This document shows, one piece after another, positions 46,975 to 58,570 of a stretch of DNA of 64,000 bases. The stretch is taken from assembly GCA_030272585.1 (NCBI GenBank), contig BSYQ01000010.1, forward strand, positions 3,410,001 to 3,474,000, read 5' to 3'. Position 1 is the stretch's first letter; the number at the start of each line of letters is the position of its first letter. Source of the DNA: Bryopsis sp. KO-2023. Taxonomy: Eukaryota; Chlorophyta; Ulvophyceae; Bryopsidales; Bryopsidaceae. The notes below the pieces were generated by a model. That model was not told the origin of the DNA and did not search any database. It worked only from the letters and a program-made list of their open reading frames with translations. Position numbers and translations under genes: made by a program.

Positions 46975-47140
46975 AAAAACCGAGTAAAGAAAGACCAACT
47001 GAGTGAGCTTAAGAACCCAAACTACTGAGATCCAAAACTCCAAAAGGTACCCCTACAGACCACCTCAGCAATTTGTCCTTTCAATCGTCCCACCCTAAAA
47101 CTTCGCAAAAGGAACCGCGCTTCCTGCGGAACCGTAAATT
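46975..47140 (-). repeat. A1 repeat, left terminus of the DIRS-order element
   Basis: A 166-bp copy of A2 (24234-24400). Similarity stops at 47140, which marks the element's end. Confidence 0.85.
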
Positions 47141-47152
47141 ATTCTCCTCCTG

Positions 47153-48069
47153 ATGTTTTCGTGCAACACGTGGAACTTGCTCCCCGATCCAAGAAGATCC
47201 GATGATCCGGATCATATGTTTGCTGGGTGCTCCTCCGCGTTTCGGTTTCTGTCGGGTTGCTCGACGACACCGTCAACGTTTTGTCGTTGGCATCGCCGAC
47301 AGACATTCCCCGAACTGCCAGGGTCTGATTGTGTATCGTTTCCCACAGATCTTTTTTTTTTGAACGACGGAGGACCGAAACTAGCAACAAATCTTCCGGC
47401 GCCCAAGTGTTCGTTCAGTAGAGCTGGGGGTCACCCGACCGCAGTTGGTGACTTTCAGATCGGGATCGTTTCTTGGTCGTTTCCAGATCCTGCCTGGAGC
47501 AAATTGGGGCTCCATGTGCAACTGTTTTCTTGTTCAAAGGGGAGATTCCACCTCTTCAAGTCGTTGGGGCGCGCGAAAGAAATGTGTGGTGTTTGTTTCC
47601 ATGGTACCACGGTCTCACCTGGGAATGCGAAGATTCTGGTCTCCTCGAAGCGGTCACGGACAATTTCCAGGGATCGCGCTGTGGCGGAGTATAGTTCGCT
47701 TCGCCTTGCGCGTTCACGATACTGGCTTGTCCTCGCAAGTCGGTTTTCCTCGAGCAAAACCTTCGAATCTTTTTCTGGTGGACGCAGGTGCACGAAAAAA
47801 GGCGTTTATTTTTGGATCCAACTTTTTCCAGTTCTTTTTTCTGCTTCCGTCCCCCATAGTTTGGAGCCTCTCTCCTCTGAGATAAGAAAAGTAAAAGAAA
47901 AAGGCACGGCAGCTTGGTTCGCTGTGGATACTTTTTTGTTTCCTTGCAGATTGAAGTCTACCAACAAAAGGATCAACTGAAGAACGGCGCCGTTTGCAAG
48001 GGCACCTGCCGCTCACCCACTCGCTTCGTCAGAAACGTTGTGCCAAGAAAGCGATGTCTGACTGATTAA
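47153..48069 (+). CDS. Possible two-exon ORF beside the retroelement; strand uncertain
   Basis: A plus-strand frame from 47153 can be spliced at 47892 (AAA|GTAAAA) to an exon at 47950-48069 after TTCCTTGCAG, keeping frame and ending ...RKRCLTD-stop. The product would have about 286 residues, rich in Ser, Cys and Phe, with no domain I recognise. The minus strand is also open over 47793-47455 and 47390-47139 with protein-like composition, including ...FLDRGASS..., faintly like a retropepsin active site. The DIRS-order element lies 12 bases upstream of the plus-strand ATG, so this may be a truncated gene or an older retroelement relic. Confidence 0.3.
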
Positions 48070-49475
48070 GGACACCTATACGATTGAATGAATGAAGAGA
48101 TGTTTCAACTTGTAAATGTGTGGAAACATTCTGAGCATTTCAGTGAAAGGAATTTAAAAGCAGTCAGTTTGGAAACAATGTGGCACCCCAGGCACATGCC
48201 AACCGGCAATACAGCAGACAAGCTATAAATCCTAGCAAGACTTCCAAGTGGACTGAGAGGAGAGGTTGGCACACTGGGTTATTCTGATGTAAGGTAATTT
48301 ATATATATACTTCTTTATTTATATATATACATATTCTTAGGGAAGCAGTATCGTAAGGTCGATAGCCGGAGTCGGAGGAACGTGCTACTTCAAGACTTGC
48401 CATACTTTTTCTCCAGATTGTCCATAACTAACTCTGATTAACTCGCCACATCATTCCACTACACACACAAGGATGGAGAATAAGAATATGTTCAAAAAAA
48501 TAAATAAAACCCTCTTCAAGGTGGTGGTGATCATGTCTATATTAATTTCAACAGTGCAACGTTTATATGAACCCGTTCACTTCTTACTTTTCTTCTCTAT
48601 CCCACCACCTCCTCTCAACACAGGAGTCACCCCCAGCACTGGAGCTTGCGTCATATTGAAATACAAATGCTATCCAGCAAATAAAAAAACAGAAGCTCCT
48701 GACCGACAAGTCATGTAGAAAGAAACAATAGCTCTTCACCACACAACGGCAACAGCCCTAGTATCCTTGTCCAACAATGATCAATAGACACTCTGGTCAG
48801 GGTGTGTCATAAGGAGAAAATCTGCTGGTTCATGCTATTCATGGTCTGCTACAAAATAACATCTTGTTGCACAGGAATCTGACTCTGTCACTGTAGCAGC
48901 CTTTCCCAGAAAGATCAAAGAACAAAATCATGAAGGGTGGCTGGGCATCACTTTGGTGATCCTCAGAACACTCTGATATAAACCAAATAGTCATTGTCCA
49001 TTCGTTTCCGGGCATCATCTAGCAATGATCCCTTGAGGGTGCACATCACGTTCGCTATCTCCTGCATCCAGCATCCGACCCCCTCAGATCGTGTGCCCCC
49101 CTCCCAGCCACACCCCCCACATTACAGTTCCAGCAGATAGATCCTAGGTTCTTTGGAAATATTCATGTGTTCGAAATCTGGCAGGTGGATCATCTACAGA
49201 CAGCGCCACCCCTTCCGTCCCTGTCAGTTAAAAACAAAGGCCTCTTTGTTTTTCATTCGAGTGCGTAGGGTGCATTTTTGATGCCAAAGTTGCAAAATAG
49301 AAAATGGGCAAGGAAGTGCCCACATACAAACATAAGACTGTCAGACAAAACGCAGCCAGGTTGAGTGCAACTTCGAGAATATGGGCTGAAAGATAAGAAG
49401 AGAAACAAACCATTACATGAAATCCCCTAGCATGACAGTACTCTATATCATCCCCTGCTGGCTACCGCCCACCCC
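48070..49475. other. Region without a supported gene
   Basis: Short open frames only (for example 48473-48718 on the plus strand, 81 codons). There is an AT dinucleotide-rich stretch near 48298-48335. A hydrophobic minus-strand frame at 49413-49228 could be an exon, but it lacks context. Confidence 0.4.
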
Positions 49476-51268
49476 TCAATATCTCCCAGATTTCTTCCCC
49501 CTTTGGTCAACCTGACCATCCTTGGGAGGCGGATTGTCATACGTTTGCCCATAAGCATCATACCCCGACCTCATCCCTGGTCGAGTCCCCCAAGCTTCCT
49601 TATACCCTTTCAAATCTGCTTCATTGTATGAACCAGGTGTGCTTTGGATGGAAACTGGTGCACCCGGCCTGGGCACTCTGTATTTCGCCGTGGGATCATC
49701 TTCATCGTCGAATTCGGAGTTCCTTTGCTTGTATTGTTCGATTGGGTCGACCGGAGGCCGACTGTATGATCTTTCGCCTTCTTCGTCTTGTTCGACATCG
49801 TGTGCGTGCTGGTGCTGTCGCTGCTGTCGATTTTCTTTGGGGTTTGGTGGTGGGGGAGGGCCTCGACCAGCCGAGGCGTCGTATTGGCCATCCTGTGCCT
49901 CGTTCATTCCTGCTTCTTCAGCCTCCCTCATGAAACTCATGGGCTCTGCGATTCAAGAGAAAAAGTCAAAAAAGCACCTTTTGCTTGTGCCCATAATTAT
50001 CCCAAGAATGCAACTCATTCCTTGTGCAAACTTTCTTTTTCTCTTCCCTTTTCTTTGAAACAAAAGAACAAAAATGCATGATGACTAAAGCTGTCGAGAA
50101 AAAGATTTCAGCAATGCACTCCACCGTTACGACTACATCAGAAGAAACACTGCATCATTCCAGAATATATGTAGGTTCTCTCTTCCTCTAAATCGAAAAA
50201 TTGCCCCCTCTTTCAATTTGTTTTATGTTTTGCTTGCATTTGCTGCGACTCACTTGGCAGTTGTTCTTGCCAAGGATTGACCCCCATGTGGGCATCTATC
50301 ATGCGAAACAGATCTTCAGCGAACGGATTCTTCGAAGCCATTTGATCTCTGCGATCCTCGCAAGTCTGGAGGTACCAGTATTCTTCCAGCATGCTGATCA
50401 AATCGACCTCCATCGGCTCGTATTGTTTCATTTTTTCCAGCTCCTCTTTGGCATCCATAGCTAACAACTGAAACGAACGCAACCATGTGTAAAAATCTCA
50501 GAACTTTCAACAGCATCCCAGCAAAATGAAGCGCAGCAGTAGGTGCAGACTGACTCACCAGTTGACGGAATGCGCCGGAGCCTAAATTTTCGAAACAAGA
50601 TTGATGGTTCTTTTTTGGTGACATGCATTGATTAGAGCTCCTCAAAATTGAGTGTTATGTAATGGTAAAAAAAAAGATGTTCTATTTTTGTCGGAATTCT
50701 CAAAATTTTCGTGAAAGTAGAATGTTGCTACGTCAGCATGGACGTTTACTCGTTTTCCGATTGCTCGACTCAAATCGCAGCAACTCACCCCGGCGCATCT
50801 GTGAAAGCCTCTCTGTTTCAAGAACTGGTAGACTATGTAAATAGCTGGCGCGGGATCAACTGGCTCCCTAGATCCGTCGGGCATTTGTTCCTGCGGCGAC
50901 CAGGGCTGCCCGACTCGTCCAGGTGGGGGTGGTGGAGGTTGGGGGGGACCCTGGCGAGGAGGTCCAGAGCTAGCCCCTCTCGTGCCAAAATAGGAGCCGG
51001 ATGTCGCAGCGACATCGGCTTGGACGTCTTTCAGCAGGGACGAAGCACATCTCGCTAGCTTGCTCAACCTGTCACACAGGAGGGGAAAACAGCGATCAGG
51101 CAAGATTCCAACACGAGGAAAGTGAACGTATTTAATATGAAAGGCTGAGGCAGTCTGCCACGGACCCATTGATGCGCATTCTTCCCAGCATCCTGGCGGC
51201 GTCGTTGCTCGAAATCCGGTTGGGAATTTCGATCGAAACTGGGGTGGGTGGGACTCAAGTTTCACCAA
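49476..51268 (-). CDS. Multi-exon hypothetical gene with proline-rich regions
   Basis: Exons seen on the minus strand: about 51268-51110; 51069-50790 (LSKLARCASSLLKDVQADVA, then a PPRQGPPQPPPPPPGRVG run and IYIVYQFLKQRGF); a short one near 50582-50560; about 50468-50254 (MDAKEELEKMKQYEPMEVDL, then EEYWYLQTCEDRRDQM and DLFRMIDAHMGVNPWQE); and the last, 49945-49476, a disordered Pro/Gln/Gly/Tyr-rich tail ending GKKSGRY. Splice sites GTGAGT/CAG are good for most, but the phase around the short exon is unresolved. I do not recognise the family. The conserved-looking part is the helical exon near 50.3-50.47 kb. Start unknown; it is divergent from the gene at 51577. Confidence 0.55.
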
Positions 51269-51576
51269 ATTGCGGGTCAGACTGGTGACTGATCACTCAT
51301 CCCATCGTTTTCTGTCGCTTGTCAACCCTGCTGCAATTCTGTGAGCAGCAGACTCGGCCAAGTGCAGGAATACAACTCCCTCTCGTGAAAGAACTGCAGA
51401 AGGCAGCACAAACGATTGAATCCGCACTGTCAAGGCTGACGGCGAGAAGGCGATTTGGTAGTGGGAGCCAGGGACGCCATCGGCTATTGTCCGGAAAAAG
51501 CGGACAACCCCGTTCAATCGATTTGGAGGAGCGAGGCTTGCCTGCTGCTCGACAGGGTGTTGCCGTTTATGTAAGA

Positions 51577-52498
51577 ATGCCCAACCCGAAGAAACCCGAC
51601 CCGGAGAAGTCGCGCAGGGTTGACGCTTCTAGCACTCGGGTGTTCGTGCGCTCCGAGCTGCACGCCGCCCTGGGAGATATTGCTGACAAGTTGCTGGCGA
51701 CGAAGGTTCCCATGTCAGACGCGGAGCTCAGCAAAGCTGTCCACCAAATCAAAGAGCTGGAAGAAGAAATTTCGTTTCTGACAGCCAGGGTGGGAATTGT
51801 CGAAGTCATTCACGTCTGGTCGACAGTAAAATCATTAATGTTGGAAATTGTTTGATTTTGAACATTGACATTACAATCAGATGGAAAGTTTTGAGGAGGA
51901 TTATTGGTGGGTCTAGGTCAGTCATGCATACACAGCTCTCTCACATGCTTATGAATTGAAGAATCAACATGAGGTTGCCCTGCAATGGTTGCACAAATCC
52001 AGGGTGGTGCTGTCTATGTGCTACGAAGAAAAAGGGAAGTTTTTACCCCATCATATTCGAAAGGCATACGAGAATGTGGAAGATAGGCTGAAGCAGGCAA
52101 GTATATTCACACATTGCTTAGTGCATTGATGGGCATAGATTGAGACGGTGTTCCTTGAAATCAGTGCATTAAGGCCTACCCCCAAGGAGGTCCTTAGAAT
52201 TTTTGGAAAAAAATTATCCCGGAGAGCCACTCAAAGTTCAATGTCGTGGGGAGGCAAATATATATATTTGCAACTCATAAGCATGATGATGTTTTTTTCT
52301 TTTGACTCAAGGCAAATGTCTGACTGCTTTCTCCAGCACAGTTTCAGCATCGATGTCAAACTATCTGGGCAGCGATGTCTTTTCAAGAATGTTACCTCTG
52401 TCATACTGGATGGAAAATTTTCATCTGAATTTAATTATGTTCATGCGCAGGCGGTTGCCAGTGAGGCTATGACCCTGATTCGTACTGGACGGCATTGA
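51577..52498 (+). CDS. Small helical hypothetical protein, three exons
   Basis: Exons 51577-51789 (71 codons, MPNPKKPDPEKSRR...), 51917-52096 (60 codons) and 52451-52498 join in phase 0 to 146 residues. The frame is also open upstream to an ATG at 51319, so a longer form is possible. The second exon (AYTALSHAYELKNQHEVALQ) reads like a TPR-type helical hairpin; the rest is charged and helical. The last intron would begin with GC (CAG|GCAAGT), a GC-AG intron. Function unknown. Confidence 0.5.
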
Positions 52499-53114
52499 TG
52501 TCTTTTTTCATGTTTTGATGATAAAGTTTCTCAACCCTCTCTCATACTTTGACAGGCTGCAAGGGTTGAAAAAAAAAAAAGGATCCACTGCAGGGCACTC
52601 AAACTGTAAACAAGAAGACTAGAGGAAATGGATAGATGCTAGCGATAACCCCTAGATCAGAAACACAATGTAACACAATCATTCTTTTTCATAGCTAGAG
52701 AAATGTATATATATTGCGACTGTTTAAAAGTGTGGTTGGTTGATTCTTGTGGAAGCCACGATTTTTGAGACTGTTGTAAGGAGGTTCGGGATATCTTACA
52801 CTGTTGTAAAACATCAACAAGAAAATGATCCTCAACGCGCATCCGCGACACTGGTCTGTAAGTCTTTCTGGACCATCGACGGCCGAAGTCCCTTTCCAAA
52901 ATACCACAAACAAATCCACACACGAATCACCACCTCCCAACGTGAAAGGAAGACTCGCCACAGTCAGGTCCAAATGCAAAGTGCTTTGAAACCACACACA
53001 GACGTGGCTCAAAAGATAACATAAGAAGGCTTTCCACTACTTTTCAAGTGGATTCTGTCCCAGTGTTCACTTCTCCACAAAGGGGTGAACGATGCTCGTG
53101 AAAACCCGAAATTA
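52499..53114. other. Region without a supported gene
   Basis: A/T-rich with several A runs and no convincing exon. It contains the 3' UTR of the plus-strand gene ending at 52498 and possibly that of the minus-strand locus to the right. Confidence 0.4.
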
Positions 53115-54270
53115 TACAAGATCCTCTGGTTGGTCTTCCATTTGTTGTTGGTCGAGAAATGAACGTGCTAGTACTAGTAGCAGAATCACTGCGGCACCCA
53201 CAATCCCAAGGGGAAAACAGGAGATTGTGGTTGGGGTCGAAAGAAGCCCCACTTCGCAGCCCGTTCTTTGCGAACCCGACCTGCGCAAACCACGAACAAC
53301 GGCTGCAGGTCATCACAAACACAAACAGACACGTTTTCCAGTGGAAAAGCCACCATCAATTCGACTCTTCCCGCCCTGGAGCATCCCAGCAGCACGAGTA
53401 CTCTCGAACAGTGGTACATACTGGGAGCTGGCCGTGGTCGAGGAAGAGCCAGAATCGGAAATTCCGTCGCCGCTTGTCGTTGGCGCTGGTTCGCCCACCT
53501 CATTAAAGTTGACGTTGGTTGCGGTGGAGCTTCCCTCCACATTGACTCCATACTCGGAGTCGACACTCACCTCGCCTGTGCTGAAAACATTCCCACGTTG
53601 CTTGCTGCCCATGGCCACATGAGTGCGATGGAGAAAGCGATATCAACGAAACGGACGAACCCGCACAGACTTCTGATGTCGCAATCGCCAGCGCGTCAGC
53701 TATGGCAGTTGTTGCGGAGAGGACAGACTCGGAGCGGAACTCGGGTGTTCCGCTGCCTTCGACGCACGCCAATTAGGAAGAACGTGAAATGCTCACAACA
53801 GACGATGCCGACAGTGGGGAGGAGAGTTCCTACGTTGCAACTCGCTTCGGCCCATCTCTTGCACGACCCCGACTTTACCACGAGGCAGCTTCAGGGTGTG
53901 CTTTCAAGCAGGGAACAGTGCATGGTAGCTGTTGAGTGGGGACCGGAATTCTGAAACACAGAACAGGTGCTGCAGCCATCGCACTTGTGTTTTAAGGGAA
54001 CTTGTTTCCTTTTCGAGTTCGAATTCTGCAGGGCCATCGAACTGTCATTGTGTTGGCTGGGCTGTGCTTCACGAGACAACCAGCTTTGATTGGGACAATA
54101 ATGGGCGTAATACCTAACCCATACTCTCTTGTGCAGTAACTAGAGTCGATCGGCAGCAGCCGTGCGATTTGTTGATAGATGTCGCGTTGGCGACTGCCAA
54201 AACTTGATGAACTTGGGGAAGTATATACAGCCTTTGGGGCTGGGGTAGCTAGCATCCAGGGTGCCATGAT
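53115..54270 (-). CDS. Possible Ser/Thr-rich single-pass membrane protein (exons uncertain)
   Basis: On the minus strand an initial frame from about 54267 (MAPWMLATPAPKAVYTSPSS) could splice near 54125. A Ser/Thr/Gly/Glu-rich frame runs at 53618-53316 (NEVGEPAPTTSGDGISDSGS). A further frame after TTTGCGCAG near 53270 contains a membrane-like segment (GIVGAAVILLLVLARSFLD) and stops near 53115. No family is recognised and the joins are not proven. The overlapping plus-strand frame 53092-53622 seems to be its shadow. Confidence 0.3.
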
Positions 54271-54440
54271 GTTTATTTTTGAACCGAACAGACAAATCAA
54301 TTATTCACCCCAGTGATTAACTCGAGCACAAGATCAATTACAAAACACACACTTCGCAGTATCTAACGTTTGGAAACCCTTGAACTGAATTGTATTCCGT
54401 CCCTACTACTGTAAAACAATCCAAAGCCATGCCCCTCCCC

Positions 54441-54575
54441 TCAGCTCAGCTCAGCTCAGCTCAGCTCAGCTCAGCTCAGCTCAGCTCAGCTCAGCTCAGC
54501 TCAGCTCAGCTCAGCTCAGCTCAGCTCAGCTCAGCTCAGCTCAGCTCAGCTCAGCTCAGCTCAGCTCAGCTCAGC
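54441..54575. repeat. (TCAGC)27 pentanucleotide microsatellite
   Basis: 27 perfect TCAGC units (135 bp), followed by one TCGGC. The open frames through it (QLSSAQLSS...) are artefacts of the repeat. Confidence 0.97.
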
Positions 54576-54726
54576 TCGGCCGGGCAAAAACACAATTGCC
54601 ACAGCTATTCTTTTTGTGGCCAAGTCCTGTTAGCTGCAAGAACATACCATTCATCATTCAAGCCACAAACAATAGACAGGAAGTTGGAAATTAAAACACT
54701 TCAAGGAAGTATGAAGTGAACCCATA

Positions 54727-55276
54727 TCACCTGAAGTACAATGAAACAAACACCATAAATATGACAAGAGAAAGGCCTACAGCAAAAAGGAAAAGGGCAA
54801 CCAAAGAAAGAGGCAATTCTTGCTGTTGGTGGTAATCCATGCAAGTACACATATTTTCCTCGGACGAAATTGTATTTACGGGCACAAAAGAAAACATCAA
54901 CATCAACGAATGGCTGAGGTCGTCGAAGTTTGGTAGAGGGGTCGACCTGAGCAAACATACATAAGGTGGCACTTCCCAACCAAAGCAAGAAAACCGCACA
55001 ACAAGCAAAAGAAGGGCAGTAAATCTGCATCTTCCACTGTTACACTAGAACTTCTAATACCTTTTTCTCGTGATAAAATGAATTTGGGGGATGACCCTCT
55101 GCAAGTGCTATAGTAACAGTTCGAAGCTGAAACGAATTCTTCCACAAGAAATCATCTGGCTCACAGCGCCACAGTGCTGGTCGTTCCAACGTTTGTGACG
55201 CCCAATCCAAGGAATGCCGATAATAGGGAATAAAATATTGGTGCGTCCGCTTATCGGCTTGACAAGAAAATAACAC
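54727..55276 (-). CDS. Possible small membrane protein, exons uncertain
   Basis: A minus-strand frame ending at 54727 carries DDLSHSLMLMFSFVPVNTIS, then a strong membrane segment (LVALFLFAVGLSLVIFMVFV) just before the stop. A second, hydrophilic frame at 55276-55040 (SLDWASQTLERPALWRCEPD) has protein-like composition and may be an upstream exon. I could not find a phase-consistent join. An alternative frame from 55030 starts with a signal-peptide-like run. Family unknown. Confidence 0.28.
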
Positions 55277-55457
55277 GGGATATTGTTTGCCAGGTCCATT
55301 CCGTGGGGTGTGCCCGAGTGCTCTCCAAGGGTTTGCAGTGAATCGAGCCGCACGTTGTGCAGAAGCCTGTGAAGTCGCACCTGGACGGCGTGCAACGGCA
55401 TCGATCGACCTCCAACGTCTGGATTAAGCTTCCCCTGCTTGTTTTCCTCCTTCTCGA

Positions 55458-57963
55458 ATGCGCCAAGCCGCAGCTCACTATCTTCCTATCCTATCGCTTG
55501 TCTCACTGCTTCTCGTGTTTCCAAATGCGGGGCAGAAAGTCAAGGTAGGCGCGCTACTGGGCCAGCCGCCGCAGTAAATGCATCCCCATGTCACAATTTA
55601 TCTGATAGCAACACAGCGTTGTGTTTACAGATTGGGGTTGTGGATGATATCTCTGCGGACTTCGTGGATATCACTATCCCACCAACCGAGGACACCGATT
55701 CCAAATCCAACCGCGTTCTCTTCACTTTGAAAGAAGGCGAAGGCAAAATCAGCGTGTCAAACAAGGTAAAATCAATGCTGAAAGTACGCGCGTTGCTACA
55801 AGAATTATATCCACGATGGAGGCGCGTGCTAATCGAAAATATATGTTGCAGGGCCAAGGGTGCACGGCTTTGGATCCTAAAGATGTCCTGTGCGACCATG
55901 GTCTGCTCGAAAAAATCGAATCTGTCCAATGGTGCCCCAGAACGAACGTTCTTGTGGTTAAATCAGCAGCTGCTGCAGATGTCGACATTCAGGCGTGTCT
56001 GTGTGCGGACTATGGAGAAGGTGTGTTCGCCTGTTGATTGCTCGTAGTAGAAAAAATATCAGACAACTGCGCTTCAAGCAGACATCACTAACAGATAAAA
56101 ACAATTGGTGTCGTCAGCTGTGCTTTTCATGGAGACGGACTATAAAGTAAAAGTATCCGCTGAAACGCCGCCTACTTTGGATCCTTACATCTTCAACCAA
56201 TGGCACTTGTCGAAAGTATCAGCTTCTGGTCCACCTCAAGGCAACGCTTGGGATATCAGCCAAGGGACGGAGGAGGTTATAGTCGCCGTGATTGATACGG
56301 GCGTCGACTACAACCACCGAGACTTAGCGTCTAACATGTGGATAAATCCAGGTAACCTCTGGAAAGATGCAAAATAGAAATATAAAATGTTAAAGAAAGC
56401 TGCTGGGACGAAGTCGAACTCGATGTACTCATACACATGCGTATTTCGAACTGTGCTATTGTTGCGTCTCGTTCTAATAACTGCAACAATAAGAGGGTGC
56501 GAAACGGACCAACATTCATCTCTCTATACTTGTATTAGTCTCCTAGTGAGGCACAGCTAAACTGGAAAATATTCCCCAGGAGAAATCCCTGGCAATGGGA
56601 TTGATGATGATGAGAACGGACATGTCGATGATGTCTACGGAGTCGACTTCGAAAATGTCGACAGTGACCCCATGGATGACCAAGGGCATGGAACACACTG
56701 CGCTGGGGTGATCGCAGCGGTGAAAGATAACGGTGGGTTTGGAAACCTAGAGTATCTTTAATGAATACTTTTCTTGCCATAAGATAAGAGTCCCAGGACA
56801 ACTGTTTCCCCTCTCAATTCTATGTGGATGTTTGGTGGATGAAGGTGTTGGGGGGGCTGGCATAGCACCAAACGTGAAGATTATGGCTCTGAAAGCGATG
56901 GATGAGCGAGGGGAGGGATTTTTATCCAGTGTCATCTCCGCTGTTGAGTATTCGCTGGAAATGGGTGCCCATATCACATCCAACTCTTTCGGTGCTCCCC
57001 TTATACCCCCCTCGCCTGCGTTCACAAGAGTATTGAATGCTGTGGAAGCCTCTGGCCAGCTCTATGTTGCTGCAGCCGGAAATGATGGTAGGTGGTTTTC
57101 TTTATTCAAACACAATTGACGGTATTCGAATCTACGCCCGAAAAACAAAAAATGCTGTGGAAGAGAGAACTGACTTCTTTTCGCAGGTCGGGACGCCGAC
57201 AAGGAACCGGAGTTTCCCGCCAGTTTGGACAGGGATATTATCCTCTCTGTAACCTCCACGGATGAGGAAGACAACCTTTCAAGGTTTTCAAACTTCGGTA
57301 AAGACTCTATCGATATTGCTGCCCCTGGGGAACGCATCCTCAGCACAGCACCCAATGGAAAACTGGCGGTTTTAAGTGGAACTTCGACCTCCACGCCCAT
57401 GGTTGCTGGTACAGCAGCCCTGATTCTCTCCGCGATGGCTTCGAATGGAGAAGATATCAATGGAAGAGGCCTGGAAGTAAAAAAACTTATCCTGGAGTCT
57501 GTTGACGTGGTGCCAGGACTTGCTCAGGCAACGCTCACTGGTGCGCAGCCAAGTCGAGCACTTGAACTGGCTGGAACTGTGTTAATGCTCTTGGGTGGGT
57601 AAAACTGACAGTGAATGAAGAAAAGAATCATGAATAATGAACCCTGGTGGTGGTGCAGGTGGCCGTTTGAACTCGTGGAGAGCACTCTCCCTCGTCTCGC
57701 CTGATGCTGCCAACCCACCAGAACCAGCACCAATACAATCACGCCAGACAACAGACCCATCCTCAGCACCAGCTCCCCAGCCCGAGGTGGACACCACTCA
57801 ACCACACCCCATGGAAATTGATCCAGGGAGGAAAATGATGCCTATGATGAATGTTCGTGCACCCCCTGCAGATATTCTCATGGAATCTGGACAAGATAGC
57901 AACCAAAACCAGTCCACGAGTCTTTTGGTGTTTGTTGCACTCGTGGTGGTAGCTTTGGCGTAG
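55458..57963 (+). CDS. Secreted subtilisin-like serine protease (S8), probable GPI or membrane tail
   Basis: Eight exons in consistent phase: 55458-55544, 55631-55765, 55852-56020, 56118-56351, 56580-56732, 56845-57087, 57187-57594 and 57659-57963, about 577 residues. Exon 1 is a signal peptide (MRQAAAHYLPILSLVSLLLV). Exons 2-3 form a propeptide-like region. The catalytic triad is complete: Asp in AVIDTGVDYNHRDL, His in DDQGHGTHCAGVI, Ser in LSGTSTSTPMVAGTAAL. The oxyanion Asn is in ITSNSFG. The Ser box reads GTSTSTPMVAG instead of the common GTSMATPHVAG. The last exon is Pro/Gln-rich and disordered, ending in a hydrophobic run (STSLLVFVALVVVALA) directly before the stop, typical of GPI-anchor signals. 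The protease would act at the cell surface or outside. Substrate unknown. Confidence 0.93.
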
Positions 57964-58570
57964 CAAGGTCAGGGGCTGATTGATCACTGGAATGTGACAG
58001 CACTGTGTAAGAATGAAGCAGAATAAAGAATACAGGAAAAATAGCACAAGCTGGGTAGGGGGATTGATAGGAATCGCTGCCCGCCACACCTGAAGCAAAC
58101 TGTGAGGGCTCATACTGGGAAAAGAAAAAAAATAATACAGCTTCAGCGAAAAGATACAAAGTCTCTCTTTCTCGCGCCCTCCAAATTTTCATCCCTTGTG
58201 TCTTTTCGTACAAGAAATCCATCGACCTCCCAATATGAACAGAGCACCACTCGCTCACTTTCTGACAATATCTACAAAAGAAATACATGCACACCACAAG
58301 AAAATTCCCCATCCTAATACAAAACTCCACCGGCTCGGCTCCTCCCTTGGAAAAGTACTTTACTATTTAAAGAATGTTAAATTCTTAAACCGAATTGACT
58401 CATCGAGTCCAGGACCAGACGTCTGTCTGGCGAACACGATGAAAGGAAACGCAGGTGACGCGGCCTGCCTCCCTTTTTCAAATGGTGGTCTACTCTCATT
58501 CATTCGTTTGCGGCCCATGGCTCCGGCGCCCTCTCGTCAAGAAACTCCGTCGCTCGTTGAGGGGGAAAAC
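57964..58570. other. Convergent intergenic region
   Basis: This lies between the protease stop and the stop of the NYC1-like gene. Nothing beyond presumed 3' UTRs is seen. Confidence 0.45.

Larger units (their letters stand above)
24005..47140 (-). mobile_element. Tyrosine-recombinase retrotransposon (DIRS order, PAT/Ngaro-like), twice interrupted
   Basis: Read on the minus strand the element is A1 (47140-46975), gag, RT-RNase H, YR, then B1 (24494-24401), A2 (24400-24234), a 135-bp unique stretch, and B2 (24098-24005). This A1...B1-A2-B2 layout is the split direct repeat typical of PAT/Ngaro elements, which replicate through a circle and leave no target duplication; none is seen. Two LTR elements (27432-36595 and 37580-46798) lie inside. 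Without them and one duplicate each, the element is 4743 bp, a normal size for the order. Its frames are then continuous, so it was probably intact until recently. Confidence 0.92.

Noticed and set aside
53092..53622. 176-codon plus-strand ORF
   Set aside because: It overlaps a minus-strand frame with more protein-like composition and a membrane segment. No start context or domain supports it.
54390..54719. 109-codon plus-strand ORF rich in QLSSA
   Set aside because: It is entirely due to the TCAGC microsatellite.
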